Positions 1-5,805 of a stretch of 5,938 nt of DNA are shown here, in pieces. The translations under genes were made by a program, and so were the position numbers. This DNA comes from Gemmatimonadota bacterium (GTDB lineage Bacteria > Gemmatimonadota > Gemmatimonadetes > Longimicrobiales > Longimicrobiaceae), in assembly GCA_019348475.1 (NCBI GenBank), contig JAHWJJ010000303.1:1-5938 (forward strand), read 5' to 3'. The number at the start of each line of letters is the position of its first letter. Within the stretch, counting starts at the first letter, position 1. The notes under the pieces are model-generated. The model did no database searches and was not told the origin of the DNA. It was given only the letters and a program-made list of their open reading frames with translations.

Positions 1-240
1 GAGGGCGTAGCAGCGGACAAAGAGTTCGCGTCCTTGAGCTGTGCGCTCACTGGCCGGGGTGGAACGAGCGGGCCGGCCGCATTCTGACCGGCGAACGGAC
101 GGGAGGGTGCAAAAGGGTCCCAAAGGGGCAGGGTGCGGCATTGCGGCCCCGCACCCTCGGCCCTGAACCTAACGCCCCGCGCCCCCCGGCGGGAGGGATG
201 CGGACGCGCGCGCCGCGCTGCCCCGGCCGCCTGCCGCCGC
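1..240. other. Left-edge intergenic region, no gene recognised
   Basis: No reading frame here has protein-like composition or a ribosome binding site. The reading frames that cross it are rich in Arg, Pro, Ala and Gly, as expected of non-coding high-GC DNA. Apart from the hairpin at 130-157, it holds small dyads such as TGAGC/GCTCA (35-49) and GGCCGG/CCGGCC (52-78), neither with clear function. An upstream gene may end or begin just outside the window. Confidence 0.5.
130..157 (-). terminator. Hairpin, possible terminator of the endonuclease V gene
   Basis: A 9-base perfect inverted repeat (AGGGTGCGG at 130-138 and CCGCACCCT at 149-157) encloses a 10-base loop. It lies about 84 bases beyond the endonuclease V stop codon on that gene's strand. 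Read on the minus strand, the stem is followed by short interrupted T-runs (CCTTTGGGACCCTTTTGC) rather than a clean U-tract. It is therefore a plausible but weak intrinsic terminator. On the plus strand nothing T-rich follows. It could instead be an unrelated GC-rich dyad. Confidence 0.35.
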
Positions 241-942
241 TCACCCGCCGCGGTCGGCCCGGCGCAGCTCGTTCACCCGGCGGTGCGCCAGGCGCGTGGT
301 CTCCGGCTGCCGGTACCGCGGCGCCAGGCGCAGGACCAGGTCCACGGCGGTGGGCAGGTCCATCCGGTGCCCGGCCGACACGTACAGCGGCTTCGCCCCC
401 GCGCGGGTGCGCACCACCTTCCCCACCGTTTCCCCCTCGTGGACGATCTGCGCCGTGGCGCCGCGCGCCTCCCCCACCGGTGCGTGCGTGCCGATGAAGG
501 GGTTCTTGGCGCACCCGATGCTGGGCACGTCCCACAGCACGCCGCCGTGGCACGCCAGCCCGAAGCGGCGCGGGTGCGCGTAGCCGTGCCCGTCGAACAC
601 CACCAGGTCGGGGCGGACGCGGAGCGCGTCCCAGCACCGCTGCAGGGGCGGCAGCTCGCGAAAGGACAGGTAGCCGGGCACATAAGGGAAGCGGAGCTCC
701 GCCGCGGCCCCCGCCTCGTCCACCTGCTCCATCGTCTGCAGGTCGATGACGACGATGGCCGCGTAGCCGTAGTGCTTGAACCGCTCCACCGACACGTCCG
801 CGCCGGCCACCAGGCGCGGCGAGAACCCCGGGGGCGGCTGCACGACCAGCCGCTCCCGCAGCGTCTGCTGGACCGTCCGCGCCTCGGCCACGGTCATCTC
901 CCAGCGGCGCGGGCCCGAAGGTGGCGTGTTCGTGTCGGGCAT
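241..942 (-). CDS. nfi: Endonuclease V (deoxyinosine 3'-endonuclease)
   Basis: This encodes a 233-residue protein recognisable as endonuclease V, the Mg-dependent repair nuclease that cuts the second phosphodiester bond 3' of deoxyinosine and other deaminated bases in cytoplasmic DNA. Visible family motifs, in order, are AGADVSV (D49), PYVPGYLSFRE (Y87, E96), PDLVVFDGHGYAHPRR (D117, H123), DVPSIGCAKNPFIG (K146) and SAGHRMDL (H192). D49, E96 and D117 match the known metal-binding carboxylates, and Y87 sits in the strand-separating PYxPG wedge. Length is close to E. coli Nfi (about 223 residues), so the gene looks intact. I chose the ATG at 942 because an upstream in-frame ATG (1014) adds 24 residues of Pro/Cys-rich, non-family sequence, while the next one (897) trims the N-terminus with a poorly placed GGGAG. 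No strong Shine-Dalgarno precedes 942, so the start is less sure than the identity. It is divergent from the STAS-like gene and apparently monocistronic. Confidence 0.95.
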   Translation of the reverse strand: MPDTNTPPSGPRRWEMTVAEARTVQQTLRERLVVQPPPGFSPRLVAGADVSVERFKHYGYAAIVVIDLQTMEQVDEAGAAAELRFPYVPGYLSFRELPPLQRCWDALRVRPDLVVFDGHGYAHPRRFGLACHGGVLWDVPSIGCAKNPFIGTHAPVGEARGATAQIVHEGETVGKVVRTRAGAKPLYVSAGHRMDLPTAVDLVLRLAPRYRQPETTRLAHRRVNELRRADRGG

Positions 943-1022
943 GCGTGCACTCGGTGTCGCGGGGGGGAGGAAAAATCCGCGGCAACGATGGCATGGGCCC
1001 GGGGCGGCTGGCAAGCACGCGG

Positions 1023-1055
1023 AGCACCGTGCTGGCCGCTTCGTGGCGCACGGTG
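1023..1055. promoter_or_regulatory. Inverted repeats in the divergent region, candidate operator
   Basis: The region between the divergent endonuclease V and STAS-like genes contains CACCGTGC (1025-1032) and its exact reverse complement GCACGGTG (1048-1055), separated by 15 bases. The left arm is itself part of an 11-base dyad, AGCAC-C-GTGCT (1023-1033). The right arm abuts the candidate -35 element of the STAS-like gene promoter. The placement would suit a regulator-binding site, but short inverted repeats are common in DNA this GC-rich and no regulator gene is nearby. Confidence 0.25.
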
Positions 1056-1081
1056 GACGCGAGGGCGCGGCGCCGTATCTT
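1054..1081 (+). promoter_or_regulatory. Candidate promoter of the STAS-like gene
   Basis: TGGACG (1054-1059) resembles a -35 element and TATCTT (1076-1081) a -10 element, with a 16-base spacer. TATCTTGC also partly resembles the TAnnTTTG -7 motif known from Bacteroidota. The spacer contains a dyad, GGCGC-G-GCGCC (1064-1074). The distance from the -10 to the start codon at 1132 implies a leader of roughly 45 bases. This is assigned by eye only. Confidence 0.35.
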
Positions 1082-1131
1082 GCATCTTCAACCTGCTACA
1101 CGCTGCCACGGCCCTCACGCGGAGAGAAATC

Positions 1132-1497
1132 ATGGATCGCACCCGGTTCATCGAGCACCAGGGCAAACGCATCCTGCTGCTGGACTACGCGGGCGTCAGG
1201 GACCCGGAGGAAGCGCTGCGCAGCATTCACGAGTCCATGCGCGTGGTGGCCTCGCAGCCACCCAGGTCGCTGCTGGTGATGACGGTGGTGCGCGACGCGC
1301 GGTACAACGCGGCGGTGCTGCAGGGGATGAAGGAGCTTGCCGCCCACAACGCCCCCTACGTAAAGGCGAGCGCGGTGGTGGGGATGTCGGGGCTGCACCG
1401 CATCGCCTACCAGGCCGTGATCCTGTTCTCCAAGCGCAACATCAAGGTCTTCGACCAGGAGAACGAGGCCCTGGACTGGCTCGTCTCCCAGAGCTGA
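1132..1497 (+). CDS. STAS/SpoIIAA-like domain protein
   Basis: This is a 121-residue cytoplasmic protein with no signal peptide or membrane span. The start is well supported: GGAGAG at 1121-1126 lies five bases before the ATG. The chain alternates short hydrophobic strands and helices. These include RILLLDYAG (13-21), a helix EEALRSIHESMRVVA (26-40), RSLLVMTVV (45-53), a helix YNAAVLQGMKELAA (58-71), VKASAVVGMSGLHRIAYQAV (77-96), and KVFDQENEALDWLVSQ (105-120). The KASAVVGMSGL and KVF...EALDWL segments closely resemble the SpoIIAA-like / STAS-SEC14 proteins found widely as stand-alone single-domain genes. Canonical SpoIIAA carries a phosphorylatable Ser at the start of a helix in a D-S motif. 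I see no clear equivalent, so an anti-anti-sigma role should not be assumed. Function is unknown. It is transcribed divergently from endonuclease V and has no adjacent kinase or sigma factor in the window. Confidence 0.85.
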   Translation: MDRTRFIEHQGKRILLLDYAGVRDPEEALRSIHESMRVVASQPPRSLLVMTVVRDARYNAAVLQGMKELAAHNAPYVKASAVVGMSGLHRIAYQAVILFSKRNIKVFDQENEALDWLVSQS

Positions 1498-1556
1498 TCC
1501 TCGACACGACCGGCCCTGCCTGGCGCCGGGCGCCCTCCACGGGGCGCGCCCCTCCG

Positions 1557-1658
1557 CTCGCTCAGGCTCGCACCTCCCCCGAAGCTCTGGGGGGAGGTTG
1601 GGTGCAGGCAGGGCGCGACGCCTCACCTCCTCTCGCTCAGGCTCGCACCTCCCCCGAA
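1557..1658. repeat. Pair of perfect 27-base direct repeats, period 75
   Basis: A 27-base word beginning CTCGCTCAGGCTCGCACC and ending CCCCCGAA occurs at 1557-1583 and again, identically, at 1632-1658. Both copies are preceded at a short distance by GGGCGCG, so the duplicated unit may be longer and partly diverged. Perfect identity in a non-coding stretch suggests a dispersed or recently duplicated intergenic element rather than ancient decay. The pair is too few and too simple for a CRISPR array. Confidence 0.85.
1572..1598. repeat. Hairpin within the first direct repeat
   Basis: ACCTCCCCC (1572-1580) and GGGGGAGGT (1590-1598) form a perfect 9-base stem around a 9-base loop. Only the first of the two 27-base repeats has the right arm. 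The second copy runs into GAAAACGCC instead and cannot form it. There is no T-run on the plus strand after the stem. It could act as a weak 3' end for the STAS-like transcript or be a REP-like palindrome. Confidence 0.6.
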
Positions 1659-1711
1659 AACGCCGGTACAAATCCTCCGGTGTTCCGTGCAGACCCCCAG
1701 AAGCATCGCAA

Positions 1712-1749
1712 GGAGGACGCGGAGAGCGGATGAACTCTCCGCGCCCTCT
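1712..1749. repeat. Palindromic intergenic element (CGCGGAGAG/CTCTCCGCG)
   Basis: CGCGGAGAG (1718-1726) and CTCTCCGCG (1735-1743) form a perfect 9-base stem with an 8-base loop. After one mismatch the arms continue for four more pairs (GAGG 1713-1716 with CCTC 1745-1748), with a possible G-T wobble beyond. The surrounding text (GGAGGACGCGGAGAGCGGATGAACTC followed by a CTCTC/CGCGCCTCCG tract) resembles a dispersed intergenic repeat I associate with Longimicrobium-like genomes. That association is from memory and unchecked. Confidence 0.6.
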
Positions 1750-1791
1750 CTCTTTGCCGCGCCTCCGGGTCGAACCTCGGAGACCCGCCCT

Positions 1792-2023
1792 ATGTCGAGC
1801 CCAATCGTTATCTTCGGGAACGACGCAGTGCTGAGAATGGCCGACCTCCTGGCATCTGGGCTTCGTGCCCGTAAACGGTCACCTGCTGGCGAGCATCCTT
1901 TGCTACGCCGCGACCGGCCAGGGGGTCGGCCTCCTCATTTCAACTCCGCGTCCTCGGCCCGTCCTCGGCGTGAAATTTACGCTCCGTCGCGGTGCGCACG
2001 AAATTGTGGGATTCGGTAGACCT
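1792..2023 (+). pseudogene. Possible frameshifted gene remnant, unknown product
   Basis: An ATG at 1792 is preceded at nine bases by GGAG (1779-1782). It opens a protein-like stretch MSSPIVIFGNDAVLRMADLLAS. In the same frame the sequence then turns into Arg/Pro-rich text typical of an out-of-frame read and stops at 2019. Shifting one base near 1858 gives a protein-like continuation, GFVPVNGHLLASILCYAATG then QGVGLLIS, running through GVKFTLRRGAHEIVGFGRP to about 2023. This pattern suggests a short gene broken by a single-base change, or a sequencing error in an intact gene. I do not recognise the family. The frame has no clear 3' boundary, and it could be chance in non-coding DNA. Confidence 0.25.
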
Positions 2024-2144
2024 GCGATGCGTTCTCACCCGCCCGCCGAGGCCGTCGGTGAAGGCGCGGAGCGGGGGCACGTTCCCTGCCCGGTTGCCGC
2101 GCCGGACGCGCCGCACCAATCCACCCTGAGAAACCGGCCGTACG

Positions 2145-2300
2145 ATGGCAGAGATCGACGTGACCCGCCGCGGCCCGGGGCTGCGGCCCTGGATCTTCGG
2201 CGTCCTGCTGCTGGCGGCGCTGGCCGCGCTGGGCGTGTGGCTGCTGGAAGAGCGCGCGGACAACCGTACCCTGGAGGCGGTGTCGGCCGAGGCGCCGTAA
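2145..2300 (+). CDS. Small single-span membrane protein, 51 residues
   Basis: This encodes a 51-residue protein. A polar N-terminus (MAEIDVTRRGPGLRP, net basic near the membrane) is followed by one hydrophobic segment, WIFGVLLLAALAALGVWLL (16-34), and a short acidic/polar tail. The positive-inside rule suggests the N-terminus is cytoplasmic and the last 17 residues are outside. The MAEIDV...RRGP...PWIxGxLLL layout resembles small hypothetical membrane proteins I associate with Longimicrobium-like bacteria, which is recall and not a search. Codon third positions are strongly G/C, matching the neighbouring genes and supporting real coding. No good Shine-Dalgarno lies before the ATG, which is usual enough in such genomes. 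It precedes the large envelope gene by 218 bases on the same strand, and a small hairpin lies between. Function is unknown. Confidence 0.6.
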   Translation: MAEIDVTRRGPGLRPWIFGVLLLAALAALGVWLLEERADNRTLEAVSAEAP

Positions 2301-2334
2301 GGGGCGCGGGCGAGGTGCGGTGTCATTGAGGACG

Positions 2335-2350
2335 GCACCCTCGGGGGTGC
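2335..2350 (+). terminator. Short GC hairpin after the small membrane-protein gene
   Basis: GCACCC (2335-2340) and GGGTGC (2345-2350) form a 6-base stem with a TCGG loop, 35 bases after the stop codon at 2300. No T-run follows, so it is at best a weak terminator. It could separate this gene from the large one downstream. Confidence 0.25.
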
Positions 2351-2461
2351 GCGGTCCGCGGGGGCCGACCCCGGGCGGGCAGGGGTACAGGATGTGCATA
2401 ACCTTGCCCCCCGGAAAAGTCCGCAGCGTTCCACCGCACCGGCGCCCCTGCGTGCCCCGGC

Positions 2462-2485
2462 CGGACCGCTGTGCAGGGCGGTCCG
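2462..2485 (+). promoter_or_regulatory. Leader hairpin upstream of the large envelope gene
   Basis: CGGACCGC (2462-2469) and GCGGTCCG (2478-2485) form a perfect 8-base stem with an 8-base loop (TGTGCAGG). It ends 33 bases before the start codon at 2519 and 22 bases before the AAGGAG ribosome binding site at 2508-2513. There is no T-run, so it is not a typical terminator. It could be a 5' leader stem that stabilises or modulates the mRNA, or an operator dyad. No riboswitch class is recognised. Confidence 0.4.
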
Positions 2486-2507
2486 TAACCATCTCACGGC
2501 CGGCACG

Positions 2508-2513
2508 AAGGAG
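2508..2513 (+). promoter_or_regulatory. Ribosome binding site of the large envelope gene
   Basis: AAGGAG lies five bases before the ATG at 2519. It fixes that start, which is also immediately followed by a good signal peptide. Confidence 0.85.
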
Positions 2514-2518
2514 CCAAC

Positions 2519-5500
2519 ATGTCCGCATCCCCACGCTCAAGGTCCCGCCTGGCCGCCGCGCTGGCGCTGGCGGCCGGGGCGATCGCCCTGAACGCCGTAC
2601 CCGCGCCGGCGCAGTACTTCGGCCGGAACAAGGTCCAGTACGAGACCTTTGACTTCCGGGTGCTGCGCACCACGCACTTCGACGTCTACTTCTATCCCGA
2701 AGAGGAGGTGGCCGCGCGCGACGCCGCCCTCATGGTGGAGCGCTGGTACGCCCGCCTGAGCCGGGTGCTGGAGCACGAGTTCGAGGTGCGCCAGCCCCTG
2801 ATCCTGTACGCCAGCCACCCCCACTTTCAGCAGACCGTGGCCCTGGGCGGCCAGATCGGCGAGGGGACGGGCGGCGTGACCGAGGCGTTCAAGCAGCGCA
2901 TCATCATGCCCATGGCCCACTCCTACGAGGAGACGGACCACGTGCTGGGGCACGAGCTGGTGCACGCCTTTCAGTACGACATCAGCGGCTTTGGCCGCGC
3001 GGGCGGCGGGCTGGAGGAGGCGGCGCGGCGCTTCAACGTCCCCGGCTGGTTCGTCGAGGGGATGGCCGAGTACCTGAGCGTGGGCCCCGTGGACCCGCAC
3101 ACGGCCATGTGGCTGCGCGACGCCGCCCTCACCGGCCGCATTCCGACCGTGGAGCAGCTGACGTACGATCCGCGCTTCTTTCCCTACCGCTGGGGACAGG
3201 CGTTCTGGGCCTACGTGGGCGGCCGCTGGGGCGACGCGACCATCGGGCAGATCCTGAAGCAGGTGGGGCAGGGCGTGCCCTACCCCGACGCCTTTCAGCG
3301 CATCCTGAACGCGTCGCTCGAGGAGATCGTGGACGACTGGGGCACCTCCATCCGCCGCACCTACCTGCCGCTGCTTTCGGAGCGGCGCGAGGCGCGCGAG
3401 GAGGCCCGGCCGCTGGTCACGCTGCGCACCGAAGGCGGGCGGCTGAACCTGGCGCCGGTGGTGTCGCCGGACGGGCGGTTCGTGGCCTTTCTGTCGGAGC
3501 TGGAGTTCCTGGACGTGGAGATGTTCATCGCCAGCGCCGAGACGGGTGAGATCATCCGGCGCCTGGTGCGCGGCACGGCGTTCGACCCCCACTACGGGAG
3601 CCTGCGCTACATCAACTCGGCGGGCACCTGGTCGCCGGACTCGCGGCGCTTCGCGTTTTCGGCGCTGCGCAACGAGCGCGACGTGGTGGTGGTGACGGAC
3701 GTGCAGCGGGCCAACCGCCTGCGCGAGTACCGCATCCCCGGCGTCAGCGAGATCAGCAATCCCACCTGGTCGCCGGACGGCGGCACCATCGTGGTGTCGG
3801 GGCTGCGGGGCGGCATTACCGACCTGTACGCGCTGGACGTGAACACGGGGCGCACGCGCCAGCTTACCGACGACCGGTTCGCGGACCTGCAGCCCATGTA
3901 CTCGCCGGACGGGCGCACCATCGCCTTTACCACCGACCGCGGCGAAACCGACTTTCAGACCCTGAGCTTCGGGCAGTACCGGCTGGCGCTGATGGACGTG
4001 GCCTCGGGCGAGATCCGCACGCTGGACCCCGTTCCCGGGGCCGGGGGCGGCGTGGGGCCGCGCGCGGTGGGCAAGAGCATCAACCCGCAGTGGAGCCGCG
4101 ACGGCCGGTCGCTGTTCTTCATCTCCGACCGCACGGGGATCTCCAACATCTACCGCGTGGAGCTGGCGACCGGCGCACTGACCCAGGTGACGGACCTGTT
4201 CACCGGCGTCAGCGGCATCACCGACATGAGCCCCGCCATCTCGTCGTCGCACAACGCAGACAAGCTGGTGTTCACGGCGTACGAGCGCGGCGGATTCAAC
4301 ATCTACTCCATCACCAACCCCGCGGAGCTGGCGGGGACGGAGCCGCGGCCGGTGCAGACGGCCGGCGCGGCGCTGCAGGGGGTGCCGCTGGCGGCGCTGC
4401 TGCCGCCGGTGCCGCGGCCGGAAGAGGCGCCGTACAACCGCGTGCTGCTGGCGGTGAACGAGTTCCAGGCCGGGCTGCCGGACCCGGAGGAGCGGAGCGC
4501 CTGGACGGTGATCCCGTACCGGCCGCGCATTACCCTGGACTACCTGGGGCAGCCCAGCGTCGGTGCCACGGTCAGCACGGGCGGCTTCAGCCGCGGCGGG
4601 CTGTACGGCGGCATCTCGGGCATCTTCAGCGACATCCTGGGCTACCACAACATCTACGCGACGGTCCAGGCGCAGGGGCAGGTGGACGAGATCGGCTTCA
4701 GCACCCTTTACCTGAATCAGAAGCACCGCTGGAACTGGGGCGTGGCCGCGCAGCGCGTTCCCTACGTGTTCGGCGGCTACGGCGAGGGGGTGAACGAGGA
4801 CGGCGAGTACGTGCAGCAGCAGGTACTGCTGCGCTACTTCATCAGCAGCCTGAGCGGGGTGGCGCAGTATCCGTTCTCGCAGGTGCAGCGGCTGGAGTTC
4901 TCCGGGGGGGTGCGGCGCATCAGCTCGGACCGGCAGATCATGGAGCTGGTGTACGAGCCCGTTGTGGAGAACGAGAGGGTGGTGGGGCTGATCGGGCCGC
5001 TGGAGCAGCGCCGGCGAGAGGTGGAGGGCGAGGCGTTCCACATGGCGGAGGGTACGGCGGCGCTGGTGTACGACGCGTCGCTGATGGGCTACACCTCGCC
5101 GTTCGCGGGGATGCGCTACCGCTTCGAGGTGGCGCCCACGGTAGGGAGCCTGCAGCTCAACACCCTTACGGCCGACTTCAGGCGCTACGTCTTCCTGCGG
5201 CCGTTCACCCTGGCGTTCCGCGGAATGCACGTGGGACGCTACGGGCGCGACGAGCACCGGATCGGCGCCATCTACCTGGGGTGGCCGTTCCTGATCCGCG
5301 GCTACGGGCGCGAGAACGTGGCCGACGCGTGCGAGAAGACGCTGCGCGACGGCGGCGGCACCGAGTGCGAGCTGTACTTCGACGAGCTGAAGGGGAGCCG
5401 TGTGGCGCTGGCCAACCTGGAGCTGCGGGTTCCCATCATCCGCCAGCTGGTGGTGGGGAACACGCTGGGGCTGCCGCCGGTGGAGGGCTTCGTGTTCGCG

Positions 5501-5737
5501 GACGCCGGCACGGCGTGGGGCAGGATCGAACCCAACCCCGGGCAGATCCTGGAGACCCGCGCCACTTTCCGCCGCGGCGTGGACGCCGACGTTTCGGAGC
5601 GGGGCATCGTCACCAGCGCGGGCGTGGGGGCGCGGGTGAACCTGTTCGGCTACTTCGTGGTGGAGGCGGTGTACGTGAACGGCTTCGAGCGCCCGCGCGG
5701 CTGGCACTGGCAGTTCGCCCTGCAGCCCGGGTTCTGA
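2519..5737 (+). CDS. Exported metalloprotease / TolB-like propeller / Omp85-type barrel fusion protein
   Basis: This is a 1072-residue envelope protein with three recognisable parts. Residues 1-31 form a signal peptide (basic RSRSR, hydrophobic LAAALALAAGAIAL, cleavage site APA|QY). Residues about 32-290 form a gluzincin-type peptidase domain, with the zinc motif HELVH (H145, E146, H149) and a downstream WFVEGMAEY whose E180 is the likely third ligand. This arrangement matches peptidase MA-like and collagenase-like families. Residues about 300-610 form a TolB/WD40-like beta-propeller, with blade motifs of the SPDG type at 316, 372, 418, 462, 526 and a degenerate one at 571. A Pro-rich linker (about 610-669) follows. 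Residues about 670-1072 form an Omp85/BamA-type outer-membrane barrel. It has the loop-6 motif IRGYG (R927-G930), the strand FVFADAGTAWG (991-1001) and a C-terminal Phe. I see no POTRA repeats. The catalytic residues suggest an active outer-membrane-anchored protease, but substrate and side of the membrane are unknown. It appears monocistronic, with its own RBS and a strong terminator. Annotation pipelines may call it only 'BamA/TamA family' or 'TolB-like', so it should not be taken for BamA itself. Confidence 0.9.
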   Translation: MSASPRSRSRLAAALALAAGAIALNAVPAPAQYFGRNKVQYETFDFRVLRTTHFDVYFYPEEEVAARDAALMVERWYARLSRVLEHEFEVRQPLILYASHPHFQQTVALGGQIGEGTGGVTEAFKQRIIMPMAHSYEETDHVLGHELVHAFQYDISGFGRAGGGLEEAARRFNVPGWFVEGMAEYLSVGPVDPHTAMWLRDAALTGRIPTVEQLTYDPRFFPYRWGQAFWAYVGGRWGDATIGQILKQVGQGVPYPDAFQRILNASLEEIVDDWGTSIRRTYLPLLSERREAREEARPLVTLRTEGGRLNLAPVVSPDGRFVAFLSELEFLDVEMFIASAETGEIIRRLVRGTAFDPHYGSLRYINSAGTWSPDSRRFAFSALRNERDVVVVTDVQRANRLREYRIPGVSEISNPTWSPDGGTIVVSGLRGGITDLYALDVNTGRTRQLTDDRFADLQPMYSPDGRTIAFTTDRGETDFQTLSFGQYRLALMDVASGEIRTLDPVPGAGGGVGPRAVGKSINPQWSRDGRSLFFISDRTGISNIYRVELATGALTQVTDLFTGVSGITDMSPAISSSHNADKLVFTAYERGGFNIYSITNPAELAGTEPRPVQTAGAALQGVPLAALLPPVPRPEEAPYNRVLLAVNEFQAGLPDPEERSAWTVIPYRPRITLDYLGQPSVGATVSTGGFSRGGLYGGISGIFSDILGYHNIYATVQAQGQVDEIGFSTLYLNQKHRWNWGVAAQRVPYVFGGYGEGVNEDGEYVQQQVLLRYFISSLSGVAQYPFSQVQRLEFSGGVRRISSDRQIMELVYEPVVENERVVGLIGPLEQRRREVEGEAFHMAEGTAALVYDASLMGYTSPFAGMRYRFEVAPTVGSLQLNTLTADFRRYVFLRPFTLAFRGMHVGRYGRDEHRIGAIYLGWPFLIRGYGRENVADACEKTLRDGGGTECELYFDELKGSRVALANLELRVPIIRQLVVGNTLGLPPVEGFVFADAGTAWGRIEPNPGQILETRATFRRGVDADVSERGIVTSAGVGARVNLFGYFVVEAVYVNGFERPRGWHWQFALQPGF

Positions 5738-5805
5738 AGTGCGTGAGTGCGTGAGTGCGTGAGTCCGGAAGTGCGAAAGTTCGAAAGTGCGGGAGTGCGA
5801 AAGTG
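5738..5805 (+). repeat. Octamer tandem repeat (AGTGCGNN, eight units)
   Basis: Starting at the base after the stop codon, the sequence runs in 8-base units: AGTGCGTG three times (5738-5761), then AGTCCGGA, AGTGCGAA, AGTTCGAA, AGTGCGGG, AGTGCGAA and a partial AGTG. The first three are identical and later ones diverge at positions 4, 7 and 8. The run is non-coding, and its last complete units form part of the terminator stem that follows. Confidence 0.9.

Larger units (their letters stand above)
1498..2144. other. Gene-poor, repeat-bearing intergenic region
   Basis: These 647 bases contain no confidently assigned gene. From left to right there are: a small GC dyad just after the STAS-like gene (GCGCCC 1530-1535 / GGGCGC 1542-1547, no T-tract); two 27-base direct repeats with a hairpin (1557-1658); a second palindromic element (1712-1749); a possible frameshifted reading frame (from 1792); and unremarkable GC-rich DNA leading to the small membrane-protein gene. 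Part of the stretch, around 1965-2020, is visibly richer in A and T than the flanking genes. Confidence 0.6.

Noticed and set aside
52..78. GGCCGG/CCGGCC dyad near the left edge as a terminator
   Set aside because: It has only six G/C pairs, a long loop and no T-tract, so it is expected by chance at this composition.
943..1014. Earlier ATG for endonuclease V, adding 24 residues
   Set aside because: The added residues are Pro/Cys-rich and have no counterpart in the family, and the 233-residue form already covers its usual length.
47..1051. Minus-strand frame overlapping endonuclease V in another phase
   Set aside because: It is dominated by Gly, Ala, Arg and Pro and overlaps a strongly supported gene. 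It is a shadow.
1080..1101. TTGCAT as a -35 element with CTACAC as -10
   Set aside because: The spacing of about 10 bases is far too short, and no -10-like hexamer lies 16-18 bases downstream.
133..1131. Upstream extension of the STAS-like reading frame by more than 300 residues
   Set aside because: The extension runs antisense through endonuclease V and has shadow-like composition. GGAGAG five bases before the ATG at 1132 fixes the true start.
2537..5707. A 1056-residue open frame on the minus strand opposite the large envelope gene
   Set aside because: It is an antisense shadow caused by G/C third positions removing stop codons. Its translation is a low-complexity mix of His, Arg, Val and Ala with no motif, while the plus frame has a signal peptide and clear domains.
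4090..5754. Long plus-strand frame inside the large gene
   Set aside because: Translation is Ala/Gly/Arg-rich low complexity with no domain, and it lies wholly within the domain-supported frame. It is an out-of-frame shadow.
5738..5805. Octamer run as a possible CRISPR array or coding repeat
   Set aside because: There are no spacers between units, the period is 8 and not a multiple of three, and it follows the stop codon.
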